Below are positions 9,201-17,202 of a stretch of DNA of 34,297 nt, one piece after another. The translations under genes were made by a program, and so were the position numbers. Each line of letters begins with the position of its first letter. Position 1 is the stretch's first letter. This stretch comes from Phormidium sp. FACHB-1136 (GTDB taxonomy: Bacteria; Cyanobacteriota; Cyanobacteriia; Phormidesmidales; Phormidesmidaceae): NCBI RefSeq assembly GCF_014697375.1, contig NZ_JACJRS010000057.1, positions 1 to 34,297 of the forward strand. Reading direction: 5' to 3'. Under the pieces are notes generated by a model. It had not been told where the DNA came from. It was given only the letters and a program-made list of their open reading frames with translations, and made no database searches.

Positions 9201-9252
9201 ACTGCGCAAAGCCCTCATGCGGCATCGACTCTCTACCAAGTCTCCGCCGTAG
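6247..9252 (+). CDS. P-type cation-transporting ATPase, P2-type with Na+/K+-ATPase-like signatures
   Basis: About 1001 aa, full length for a P2 ATPase. The ATG at 6247 follows AAAGG at 6235-6239; a TTG at 6241 is less likely. Order: N-terminal cation-ATPase domain, M1-M2, actuator domain with LTGESLPV, M3-M4 with VPEGLLPTVTLAL, phosphorylation motif CTDKTGTLTKNE (Asp352), nucleotide domain with FTKGAP, TGD and GDGVNDAPAL hinge, then M5-M10. M4 PEGLLPTVT, M5 SSNVPELLPFL and M6 AIDLGTDMVPAL resemble the Na+/K+- and H+/K+-ATPase alpha subunit (P2C) more than SERCA-type calcium pumps, whose M4 reads PEGLPAVVT. It probably moves Na+, K+ or H+ across the membrane at the cost of ATP. The ion cannot be proven from sequence. 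No beta-subunit gene is nearby. It is convergent with the large operon ending at 9480. Confidence 0.88.
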   Translation: MIPTHRPIWTLPAEAVYGYLESAPQGLAEAEAQQRLAHFGPNELPEPAQRPLWLRFTDQLTHFMALLLWVAGILAFISHTPALGWAIWAVILINALFSFWQEFRAERALAALKNVLPNLVRVYRGGELVQLPARELVRGDVVQLEEGDRIPADARLVTAESLYLDISVLTGESLPVARNAYPVRQRVALPVRGGQPLERPGEQPQVEKANPAEISNLVLAGATVASGRGLAVVYATGTHTEFGQVARITTEVVREPSTLEVQVNHIVRVITAIALSMGVLIFTLTSLLVGMEIRESFIFAIGIIVALVPEGLLPTVTLALAMSVQRMVRRNALVRRLSAVETLSAVNVICTDKTGTLTKNEMTVRHLWLPPLPEDASLEQSISGDSLKDDNEGILPGQIRITGAGYDPTVGQVHLPPHSPLTWKVNLLLTGAALCSNARLTHLTAPSRWQEIGDPTEAALIVAAAKAGLNVEVLQQRYPRQREIPFDSRRRMMTVVLAGRDDLWPSDLHNSLPDAWTAKADLVAFTKGAPLEVVRHCQGVLRDSTVAPLTHADWEQVVAANDYFARQGFRVLGLAIRPGSADLKDMKAQDLEQGLIFVGLVAMFDPPRPEVPQAIAQCHQAGIRVTMVTGDYGLTAEAIAQQIGLVEPDLATHEPVRVITGDTLGHLSDAQLQQMVKYRSRLVFARMAPEHKLRLVEAYKATGSVVAVTGDGVNDAPALRSAHIGIAMGLNGTDVAREAADIVLTDDNFATIVGAIEEGRTVYQNIRKFITYILSSNVPELLPFLAMVALKIPPALVIMQILAIDLGTDMVPALALGAEVAEPGTMAQLPRRKDQPLMDRNLLLRAYGWLGLIEGILGMAAFFWVWSRHGYSLSQIQAVTPGLQAHIAPAPVVAIYLQSLTLTLAAIVAGQTGNVFACRSEKIPIWRLGWFSNPLIWLGIATEWILIGAIIKLPPLQAIFSTAPLNLGQWAMLLLCPPMVLGLEELRKALMRHRLSTKSPP

Positions 9253-9479
9253 CCATCCTGGCGACCACGGGGATCCTAGCCCTCCGGGGAAGGGGGATGG
9301 CACCGATTCGTGGTCACGAATACTATAGCCCCGAAGCGGGTGCATGATCCCCTGGCGAAATGGGTGAGGGTGGCCGATGACCGACACCCTGGGCCGATGT
9401 CCCAACCCAGGCCGGACTTGAACCAGCCTCTGTCTAGTCCAAACGGTTAGCGCTTTGCTTTGTGCCGAGGCACCTCACC

Positions 9480-11429
9480 TCACTCCATCACCCGCAGAAT
9501 CTGGTGTTCTGCCGGAACGCTGACCAGGCTGTCAAAGACTAGCCCGCTGTTGCCCTCACCGCGCCCAGTTTGTTTATGTACCCCGATCCAAGTGAATATC
9601 TGTCCGCCATACCATCGAGTACGCTGAAAGCCTTGGGAAACAATGACTCCAGCACGAGGTACCTCCTCTTCGTGAAGGAAATAGCACTGTTGTCGGGGTT
9701 CCGTTTGGTTATCCAATCCCTGGCGCAGCAGCACTGTGCGGGGCTTGACCTTGGGACGTTCGTGGCTCCCGACCAAGATGCGAGGCATGGAAGCCCGCTG
9801 GATCTGGATTTCCCGGTTACTGCCCTCCACATGCATGGGAATAAAGGGAATCCAGTTTTCGGGGACGCGGTTCATTACCTGGTAGCGGAGGGGGGCGTTA
9901 TAGGTTTCCGGTGGAGCCCCTATGGCACCGGATTCAAGCTGCTGATCAATCAGCCGTTGGTAATGGTTGTAGAGTTCGTATCCAGCTTCACCCCCCGGTT
10001 TGCTTTCCCCGGAGGGTAGAGGCACCCGGTTTTCAATGCCCCAAACCATGTTTGCCATTTCATCGCGGATCAGGGCAATGTCTTCCAGGGGTTTCCCCGC
10101 CTGGACTTTGGGCACTGTGGGTAGCAGTACCAAGCTGGTATCCGCCGCGACCTGTTGTTGCCCACGAGTGCTCAGGGTAAACATGCTCCAGCGCTGCCAG
10201 TCGTCGTCTACACCGCTGCCCACAGGCTCAATCCAAAGGCGCTCCCCAAACACATTGGTCACTGCCATGCCCTTGAGGCGGGCAATGCTTCCGGCAGGTA
10301 GGGGATAGGAAATTAGGAACCAGTCGTTGGCATAGACCAAGCCAAACTCCATAAACAGCAGCTTGGAGAGATCTTGGGTTTTAGGGTTGATGTCGCCGAA
10401 GTTGGTTTTGCGGTCTTCAAAAGCCCACCAGCGGGTATTGGGCATTCCCTCATAGCTGATTTGGGTAGGGATGAAGGAGAGGGGCGTAGGAGCACTGTCG
10501 AGGGGGGAAGCGTCTTCAGGGCTGGGAAGCTCAGGGTCAGGACTGTCGGGATCCGGCATGGGGCTGGGGATCACCAATTCCTTCTGGGTGGGATCCACAT
10601 CCAGGTTGTACCAGTCGAGACGACCGTGGTAGTACTCCTCTGCCACGTAGACCTTTTCACCGTCGGGGACGGGGGCCGAGCAGGCAAACTGATATTCCAG
10701 TTGGGCAGGCTTCCAGGCCTCTCCTTGGGTGGTTGCAGGCTGGTAGAACTGGCGCTGAAACCAGGAAATGAATTGCGCGGCCAGGGCATCGATCTCGCCA
10801 TGACGATCACCCGGAATCGTCGTCCCTCCATGAGCTGCCCGAGGGGAATTGGCTGTCAGTGCTTGGTAGAACCTGTAGCCATCCATCATCCGTCCAGCGA
10901 CGGCGGTGACCTGCTGCCAAGCTTCGGGATGGGCACAGATTTGGGCATCGGCCTCCGCCTCGGGATCAGGCTCATCAATGGGGTATTCCCGGATGTAGTC
11001 GGCGTCGAAGTTGCCAACTGCACCGTTGACCAGTTTGAGCCAATGCCGTCCCATCAACAGCCGCAGATCTAGGGAAACGGACTGGGTACCGATTGCGAAG
11101 GGCACCGGGCGATTTTCCACCAGTGCCTCCAAGGGAACCTCATCGGCAAAGGGGCGGGGATCGTGGCCGTGGGGTTGGTATTTGGTGATCTGGGTGGAGC
11201 CCATGTGGACTTTGGCAAAGATGGGCGACCCGGCATCGTCCCCGAGGAATTCGCCCATTTGCCACTGTTTGCAGAGCATCCACAGGGCATCCCGCACCTC
11301 AGCTTCGAGGGCGCGGTCAAACTCCTCGCATCGGGGCCGCCCTTCCAGGCGATTCCAGAGGGTGATAGTGGGCAAGCGTCGCTGGGCGAGCGTCGCCACC
11401 ATGTTTTGAATGGGAGCAGGTTCAGGCAT
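9480..11429 (-). CDS. Uncharacterised 649-aa protein, last gene of the giant-protein operon
   Basis: No family recognised. Residues 20-75 form a striking block (TITLWNRLEGRPR, then EVRDALWMLCKQWQMGEFLGDDAGSP), followed by a tryptophan- and aromatic-rich region. Residues about 287-318 are an acidic proline linker (PDPDSPDPELPSPEDASP). The C-terminal half has WWAFEDRKTNFGDI, VTNVFGERLWIEPVGSG, DDDWQRWSMFTLSTRG and DEMANMVWGIENRVP. No signal peptide and no membrane segment. The start (11429) overlaps the stop of the upstream 1916-aa gene by 8 bp (ATGCCTGA), so the two are translationally coupled. From memory, proteins with similar blocks occur as hypothetical proteins beside other giant proteins in actinobacteria and myxobacteria; this was not checked. 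Cytoplasmic structural component is a guess. Confidence 0.75.
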   Translation of the reverse strand: MPEPAPIQNMVATLAQRRLPTITLWNRLEGRPRCEEFDRALEAEVRDALWMLCKQWQMGEFLGDDAGSPIFAKVHMGSTQITKYQPHGHDPRPFADEVPLEALVENRPVPFAIGTQSVSLDLRLLMGRHWLKLVNGAVGNFDADYIREYPIDEPDPEAEADAQICAHPEAWQQVTAVAGRMMDGYRFYQALTANSPRAAHGGTTIPGDRHGEIDALAAQFISWFQRQFYQPATTQGEAWKPAQLEYQFACSAPVPDGEKVYVAEEYYHGRLDWYNLDVDPTQKELVIPSPMPDPDSPDPELPSPEDASPLDSAPTPLSFIPTQISYEGMPNTRWWAFEDRKTNFGDINPKTQDLSKLLFMEFGLVYANDWFLISYPLPAGSIARLKGMAVTNVFGERLWIEPVGSGVDDDWQRWSMFTLSTRGQQQVAADTSLVLLPTVPKVQAGKPLEDIALIRDEMANMVWGIENRVPLPSGESKPGGEAGYELYNHYQRLIDQQLESGAIGAPPETYNAPLRYQVMNRVPENWIPFIPMHVEGSNREIQIQRASMPRILVGSHERPKVKPRTVLLRQGLDNQTEPRQQCYFLHEEEVPRAGVIVSQGFQRTRWYGGQIFTWIGVHKQTGRGEGNSGLVFDSLVSVPAEHQILRVME

Positions 11430-14400
11430 TGGTTTCGGGGGAGATAAGGCTGTAAACGGCGTTGTTAAGAGCCAGGTTGAGCATGATGGTGATGGGGTGG
11501 AAGGTCACCGCTGAAAGGGTGGCGGGTAGGAAGCGGGCATAGCTGGTGTCGTCTATCTGGGTGGGCTCGATCGCCCGCAGACGGGCTTCTTCCAGGGTTT
11601 CGCGGATGGCATCGACTAGATCTTCCCAGCGCCAGTCGCCTTCTAGGTGGGGGCTGGTGACCAGCAGTAGGGTTTGGGGCGGCTCGGCATTGGGGCGATC
11701 ATAGTTAAAGGTGATGCCTGTGGTTTCTTCGCGGGTGGGGATCACCTCGGTCCATTCGTCTAGCAGTAAGCCACACTGGGCAGCGCTGGGGTTGAAGGGC
11801 ACAGCGTAGTGGGCGGTGTAGAGCAGGTGATCGCTATCAAATGAATAGTGCGGGGGATGGGACATGGCCAGCCAGTGATCGCCTGCTTTATAGGGCAGTT
11901 GAATCGGCTCTAGGGTGGGATCCCCAGTGCCAAAGGCTTGGCTCAGCATGAGGATGCGCTCCCAGTGAGCGGCGTTTTCGCGCACGCGGGCGACCCCATA
12001 TAGCCACTCATCCACAGGGAAGGTTCGCCCTAGGCCACCGGGTTCCGCATCCGTCAGGTAGGTGAGGATCTCGGCTCGATTGACCCAGGCATTGCCCCAT
12101 TCCCTGGCTTGGTCGGGAGCCAGGGTGAACTCCGGCACAATTTTGAAATCCTCTCCCAACAAGGTTTTTGCCGCTTTTACCAGACCTTCCACCTGGGCTG
12201 GGGAGTTGCTCAAGGCCAGGGCCGCGAGGATTTGGTCATTCGCAGTGGTTTGTCGTCGCACCACTGCTGTCTGCAACTGGTTGACTTGAGCGTATAAATC
12301 CCCCACAAACCGCAGGATTTCCCCTTCCACGGTGGCCAGGTCAAAGGGTTGGTAGTCGTAGGCATCCAGGGGCAACTGCGCCAGAATATCCAGCCGTAGT
12401 TGCGCCAGGGTGGTGGTGGGTGCCGTTTGCAAAGCGCGGAAAGCATTCAGCACGGACTCAAAGGTGGTGGCTTTGGCCTCGACCTCTATGCGGTAGTTGG
12501 TCACCGTCACGGGCAGGGGCACCGTGAGTTCCGTAGACACCAGGGATTCGGCTTGCCGCAGCAGGGGTACCCGATCTTCATCCGTGGTTGCGGTGGGATA
12601 GTCTACGGTGAGCAGGGTGTTAAAGCGGCTGAGCTTGTCTTCCCAGCGTTCTACCAGGACATCGATCTGGCTTCGTAGGGCACGTAACTGCTGTTTTTTC
12701 CAATTGTAGGCAAAGCCGCCGCTGGCTTGGGGAATGCCAAAGGTGGCGACCTGGGCAAATAACGCCATCATCCGATCAATCCAACCATCAATCGCCCCCA
12801 GCATGTCATCCCGATGGGTCTCAGGATCCGGCAACCACAGGGCGATATCAGCAATGAGGGCATTCAGGTCATCCGTTCCAGGGTTGGGGTGGGTAACCAG
12901 TGCCCCAAGCTGAGTCACCAAGGGGGTCAGGCGGTTTTCATCCAGCGTCACTTGGGCGGCGACGGATTCCTGGGCTTCGGTGGGCATGGCCACATCCGTC
13001 GCATTCAAGGGTCGCGATTGCAAAATCACGCGGCGAAGACTGTGGATCAGCGCCCCCAGCTCAAAGAAGGAGACCTTACCCGATTCCTTGAAGACGTATT
13101 GAAGGGTGATGTCCCCATCCCAGCAGGGGGGCGGGACGAGGGCGGAACTGGTCAGGACGTAGTGCATCACCTGATCATCCAGTTCGGTCATGGCCTGGTT
13201 GGATTCGGGGTTGAGGAGATAGATCAAGTCTAGGGGTTGCAGCCCCAATGCTGGTTGGCTGATTTCCACCGTGTGGGCGCTGCCGTCTGTGCCTAGGTAG
13301 GTAGCTTTGCAAAAGACAGTACTGGGGTCGGGCAGGGTGCGATCAAGCCACGCATTCAGGGCGGGTTCGGCATGGGCGCGGGGGGTGACAGCGATGCCAT
13401 TGGGGGACACGGCGGGATCCAGGCCGGGTTGCAGGTGTAGTCCCAGGCGGTGGGTCAGATTAATGCCGCTGCGGGGGGTCTGCACCACCTCTGGCTCAGG
13501 GGGAAAGGTGCCTTTAGCATAGGCATCCAGGTTGGAGGCCACCCGCCCATAGTTGCCCTGCACCGCTTGAAACACGCCCTCCGCCAGTACCAGATCGGCA
13601 ACGGCATCGTGCAAATCGAGGATGCGATCCACTTCGCTATTGATGACGGCGCTCTCAGCAAGGTTAATCGAGGGCAGGCTGCTCTTGCCAAAGGGATAGG
13701 TGGCAATGCCGGATTTCTGAATCTGCTCCACCAGGGTGTAGCCGTTGATCACGTTGCGGGCCTCCAGGGCTTGGATGGGATCATTCGCTTCCCCTTGGGT
13801 GTCTTTGAATCGATTTGCCACTAGGGGAAAGGCTTTGCGGAGTTCGTAGATGAACTGATCGACCTCAGTCTCGGGATGGCGATCATGCAGTCCCCGTTCC
13901 AACTGATATCCCAGTAGGGCTCCCAGGGTTTGCCCGTTGCGAATGCCTTCGATGATGCCCAGGGCTCGCCGCACCCGCTCAGAAGATAGGTTGACCTTGA
14001 GCAGATCGGGGTTATCAGGAGTCGCATTGGCGATGTAGCCATTGCGAAGAACAGCCGCCGTGATCGCATGGTTCAGGGACGGTGCATGGATAAAACCGCC
14101 ATTGGTGCTGTCCCGCATCAGGGGCGGCAGGTCGGTATTGGGAGGATTGAAGATGGCCTGTAGTTCTGCATCCAGGTTGACGGGGGTGAGCTGTTTATTC
14201 TCAGATTTCACCTGCTCTAGGATGCCGAAGGCTCCGACGTAAACCCCTTGACGGCTAAGGGGCGGAGCCGTACCGACGGAAGCACTAGAGACGGCAGCAA
14301 AACTGGGGCTGGGCACCGTTGGGGATGTTTCGGGGGAACTTCCGTAGCGCATTCCCAGGAGTTGATAGTGCAACAATCCCCAGCGCCAAGCATCCAGCCG

Positions 14401-17172
14401 ATAGGTGCAGAGATCGATATGCTCAGCAAACAGGCGTTCCAAACGGGCGGTGGGGGTTTGCTCTAGATGCTGGAGGGCTTCGATCTGTTGGTGCAGATAG
14501 CGGGTGGCGGGTAACTGGCTGAGGATGCGGGGAATGTAGTCTGCCACCAGCAAACTGGGATTATTGGTGAGGGTCGGCGCGGATTGATAGAGGTACTCGT
14601 AGCGGCTTTCGCTGCGCTGGTCGAGCCGCACGGGTTTACCGGAGGTTTTCAGGGTATTGGGGGCAGTTTGGGGGGGCGCAGCCACGGCACGATTGCCCAC
14701 ATGGATAAAGCTGGGATCCAGTCGTGCTGCCGCCAGTTGGGCCGGGGAGAGTAGTTCAGCGCTTTCCAAGAGGCGCAGACCTGCATCCCAATAGCCCTGC
14801 TCTAATGCGTAGCGCAGCATTAGGTACAGCAGGGCGGTGGGTTTACGATTCTCCGTAAAGCCCTCCTCTTTCCGCAGGGCGTCAAAGGAGGTTTGGGCGG
14901 TGTCAATGAGCCAGCGGATGTAATTGCGATCATCTTCGGTATAGGCTCGGATAGGGTTGGTCTCAGACAAGGGCTGATCGTCGATTCGATCTCCCAACAG
15001 CGTGTCGGGCTGATTGAGGAAAAATTTCTCCAAAATTTCGGGGATAGCGTCTTCGGTATAGCCCAGACGCGCCAGCAGATCCATGCCGCTTTGGGGATAA
15101 CCGAGAGCCATCAACGCCGCAATGAACTGCCCCCAAAAGCCCTGGAGCTTGAGGCGGTTAGTCAACTGCTCTAGGCTTTCGGCGTGGCGCAGGTAGTATT
15201 CCGCTGAGGTGGGATGCAATCCCAGAATATCCAGCAAAATCTGGTGGGGGTCGCCAGATTTGCCCAGGTGGGCGACCTTGGGGAGTTGGGTCTGCCAATC
15301 AGCGCGCATCGTTTCGAGCACCTGGTGCAGGCCAAGGAGATAGCTGCGGTAGTTGCTGGGATGGGGCACCCCCTGGGGACGGGGCCATTGTTTGCCCCGC
15401 AGCCAGGTCATGCGGCTAAACACGGTGGTGGGCAGGATGCCATAGGGTTGGTCACCGATGCGCATGGCAGGGAGCAGCCCCCGCGCCGAAACAAAGTGGG
15501 TGAAAAACCAGCGGGTGGCTTCGATGGTGGCGGCATCGAAGACCGGGGTCATCATGGATTCCATGAAGTAGCCCCAGGTTCCCGGCCACAGGGCGGTATT
15601 CATGGCGCGGGCTTCGCACTGATCCCGGCCTCGGGCATGGAGGGTGCGGTCAAAGGTGCTGAGGCGGATGCCGAGCAGATCCGCCAACCACTGCCCATCA
15701 CTGCGCAATCGCCAGTCGGGATCGGAGGTCAGGGGGGCGGTGTTAAAGACTAAATCATAGGTGTCGTCGGCGTCTTCCCGCTCCGAAAAGCCGGAGCCCG
15801 CCCCTTCGGTGTTATTTGTAGGGGTGCCCTGGGGCACCAAGCTAAAGCCCGAATTGCCCGTCTCATGGTGCTGGAAGAGGGTTTCGACCATGACCTGTCC
15901 GGCGGCGGCATCGGCACTGAGCCGCACCCCGACCACCAGCAGTTGATCAAACCCCAGTTGTCGATCCTCCGGGCTGAGATTGACCCGAAAGCCCATGCCC
16001 ACTTCAATGGCGCGATCAAAGTCCACCATCCAGCGCATGGCATCGCTGACGACGATGTTGCCGTTTTCTAAATGCAGTTGGTCGTCGTCCGTCGCGAGGG
16101 GATTGGGGCCAGCAATCAAGGGCATGGGGATGGGGCTGCCCAGTTGCTCCAGCACCTTTTCGCCGTTGCGATAGCCCACCAAGACCAGACGTTCGGGCAG
16201 CACGGTGACCCGAGGGGCTTGGGACCAAGGCTGCTGTTGGCTATCGGTTTGGCTGCGATCAGGAAATTCCAGCCATGCGATCGCCACCCGCGCATCCGCA
16301 TGGGTCAGGGGCGCGGGGGGTGCCACGGCTAAGTTGACCGGAGCGTAGAGATCGCGCACCACTGCCGCCCGTTCCGCCCCGATTGCCACCACCAGGGTTT
16401 CCCAGGCAGTCTGCTGAGCGGCGGCGGATCCATTCGCCAGCCAGCCAGCAATCCAGAAAGCTTCAACGGCGGGTTTTTCGGCTGTGGGGAGGGGCTGCTC
16501 GGTGGCAATCGCCAAAATCACGTCATAGTCTGTTTTCTGCGGGGACGGCTGGGTCAGATCGGGACGGTATTGCTGAATCAGCCACGCAGCGCGTCCGGAT
16601 CCAGATCCCGCGACCAGCGTTCGCCACGCCCCCCGCTGCTCCCCATCGACTCCCCCTGCCAGCGCCCAATCCACCCAGAATTTTTGGACGCTGGTGAGTT
16701 CACTCTCCGAGGGCAGGGGTTCAAAGGTATCCACCAAGCACTCATCGGGATAGACCCGCACCCACAGTTGCTCGGTGGCGGTGGATCCCGGCACGGCCAC
16801 GGCTTTGAACCGAGTTTCCAGCCGTAGGGGAAATAGCAGGATGGGATAGTCGGTGCTTTTGAACCGCAGATTTTCGCGGGGATCGGTAAAGGGCAAAAAG
16901 GAGGTGGCGAGGTGGTTGTTCACGCTCGCCACCTCTGCCAGGGTGCTGGTGAGTTGTTGGATGGTCGTGGTTGCCTGTGCCTGCTGCGCCTGCAAGGCTT
17001 GCTGCCGTGCTTGATGATCGGGGTTTTGGGGATCGAAATACCGCGCCAATTGCTGCTGCGCTGCCTGAGCCTGAGCTAGGTGTTCCTGGGCAAGGCGTAG
17101 GTTCAGACCAGTGATGGCCTGCTGCTGCTGGATCTGGTGGAGCTGTCTGCCCGTGTCATCAAATACGGTCAT
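11422..17172 (-). CDS. Uncharacterised giant protein (1916 aa) of the operon
   Basis: The largest gene in the window; no family recognised. Residues about 10-85 are Gln/Ala-rich and probably coiled coil. Residues 108-150 read YPILLFPLRLETRF and LWVRVYPDECLVDTFEP. Two related segments follow: 161-203 (QKFWVDWALAGG, AWRTLVAGSGSGRAAW) and 235-278 (EAFWIAGWLANG, AWETLVVAIGAERAAV), an internal duplication. Further on, MRIGDQPYGILPTTVF near residue 560 is conspicuous, and the rest looks mainly helical, with a long helix-rich C-terminal third. No signal peptide or transmembrane helix is evident. It starts 30 bp after the 1130-aa gene and overlaps the 649-aa gene by 8 bp. Size and composition suggest a structural or scaffold role in a multi-protein assembly, but that is inference only. 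Confidence 0.75.
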   Translation of the reverse strand: MTVFDDTGRQLHQIQQQQAITGLNLRLAQEHLAQAQAAQQQLARYFDPQNPDHQARQQALQAQQAQATTTIQQLTSTLAEVASVNNHLATSFLPFTDPRENLRFKSTDYPILLFPLRLETRFKAVAVPGSTATEQLWVRVYPDECLVDTFEPLPSESELTSVQKFWVDWALAGGVDGEQRGAWRTLVAGSGSGRAAWLIQQYRPDLTQPSPQKTDYDVILAIATEQPLPTAEKPAVEAFWIAGWLANGSAAAQQTAWETLVVAIGAERAAVVRDLYAPVNLAVAPPAPLTHADARVAIAWLEFPDRSQTDSQQQPWSQAPRVTVLPERLVLVGYRNGEKVLEQLGSPIPMPLIAGPNPLATDDDQLHLENGNIVVSDAMRWMVDFDRAIEVGMGFRVNLSPEDRQLGFDQLLVVGVRLSADAAAGQVMVETLFQHHETGNSGFSLVPQGTPTNNTEGAGSGFSEREDADDTYDLVFNTAPLTSDPDWRLRSDGQWLADLLGIRLSTFDRTLHARGRDQCEARAMNTALWPGTWGYFMESMMTPVFDAATIEATRWFFTHFVSARGLLPAMRIGDQPYGILPTTVFSRMTWLRGKQWPRPQGVPHPSNYRSYLLGLHQVLETMRADWQTQLPKVAHLGKSGDPHQILLDILGLHPTSAEYYLRHAESLEQLTNRLKLQGFWGQFIAALMALGYPQSGMDLLARLGYTEDAIPEILEKFFLNQPDTLLGDRIDDQPLSETNPIRAYTEDDRNYIRWLIDTAQTSFDALRKEEGFTENRKPTALLYLMLRYALEQGYWDAGLRLLESAELLSPAQLAAARLDPSFIHVGNRAVAAPPQTAPNTLKTSGKPVRLDQRSESRYEYLYQSAPTLTNNPSLLVADYIPRILSQLPATRYLHQQIEALQHLEQTPTARLERLFAEHIDLCTYRLDAWRWGLLHYQLLGMRYGSSPETSPTVPSPSFAAVSSASVGTAPPLSRQGVYVGAFGILEQVKSENKQLTPVNLDAELQAIFNPPNTDLPPLMRDSTNGGFIHAPSLNHAITAAVLRNGYIANATPDNPDLLKVNLSSERVRRALGIIEGIRNGQTLGALLGYQLERGLHDRHPETEVDQFIYELRKAFPLVANRFKDTQGEANDPIQALEARNVINGYTLVEQIQKSGIATYPFGKSSLPSINLAESAVINSEVDRILDLHDAVADLVLAEGVFQAVQGNYGRVASNLDAYAKGTFPPEPEVVQTPRSGINLTHRLGLHLQPGLDPAVSPNGIAVTPRAHAEPALNAWLDRTLPDPSTVFCKATYLGTDGSAHTVEISQPALGLQPLDLIYLLNPESNQAMTELDDQVMHYVLTSSALVPPPCWDGDITLQYVFKESGKVSFFELGALIHSLRRVILQSRPLNATDVAMPTEAQESVAAQVTLDENRLTPLVTQLGALVTHPNPGTDDLNALIADIALWLPDPETHRDDMLGAIDGWIDRMMALFAQVATFGIPQASGGFAYNWKKQQLRALRSQIDVLVERWEDKLSRFNTLLTVDYPTATTDEDRVPLLRQAESLVSTELTVPLPVTVTNYRIEVEAKATTFESVLNAFRALQTAPTTTLAQLRLDILAQLPLDAYDYQPFDLATVEGEILRFVGDLYAQVNQLQTAVVRRQTTANDQILAALALSNSPAQVEGLVKAAKTLLGEDFKIVPEFTLAPDQAREWGNAWVNRAEILTYLTDAEPGGLGRTFPVDEWLYGVARVRENAAHWERILMLSQAFGTGDPTLEPIQLPYKAGDHWLAMSHPPHYSFDSDHLLYTAHYAVPFNPSAAQCGLLLDEWTEVIPTREETTGITFNYDRPNAEPPQTLLLVTSPHLEGDWRWEDLVDAIRETLEEARLRAIEPTQIDDTSYARFLPATLSAVTFHPITIMLNLALNNAVYSLISPETNA

Positions 17173-17202
17173 GGTGGGGATCTCCTAGGGCTTAAGAGAG
17201 CA

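Noticed and set aside
9405..9480. A tRNA-like stretch on the minus strand with GGTTCAAGTCC, matching the T-arm consensus
   Set aside because: A T arm (GCTGG/CCGGC) can be drawn, but no matching 5' acceptor half, D arm or canonical anticodon stem exists. At best it is a tRNA 3'-end relic; chance cannot be excluded.
10374..11072. Long plus-strand open frames antisense to the giant-protein operon (also near 15214-15753, 20641-21606 and 21607-22629)
   Set aside because: They arise from the GC-rich codon pattern of the opposite strand; no ribosome sites, family motifs or conserved blocks are visible.
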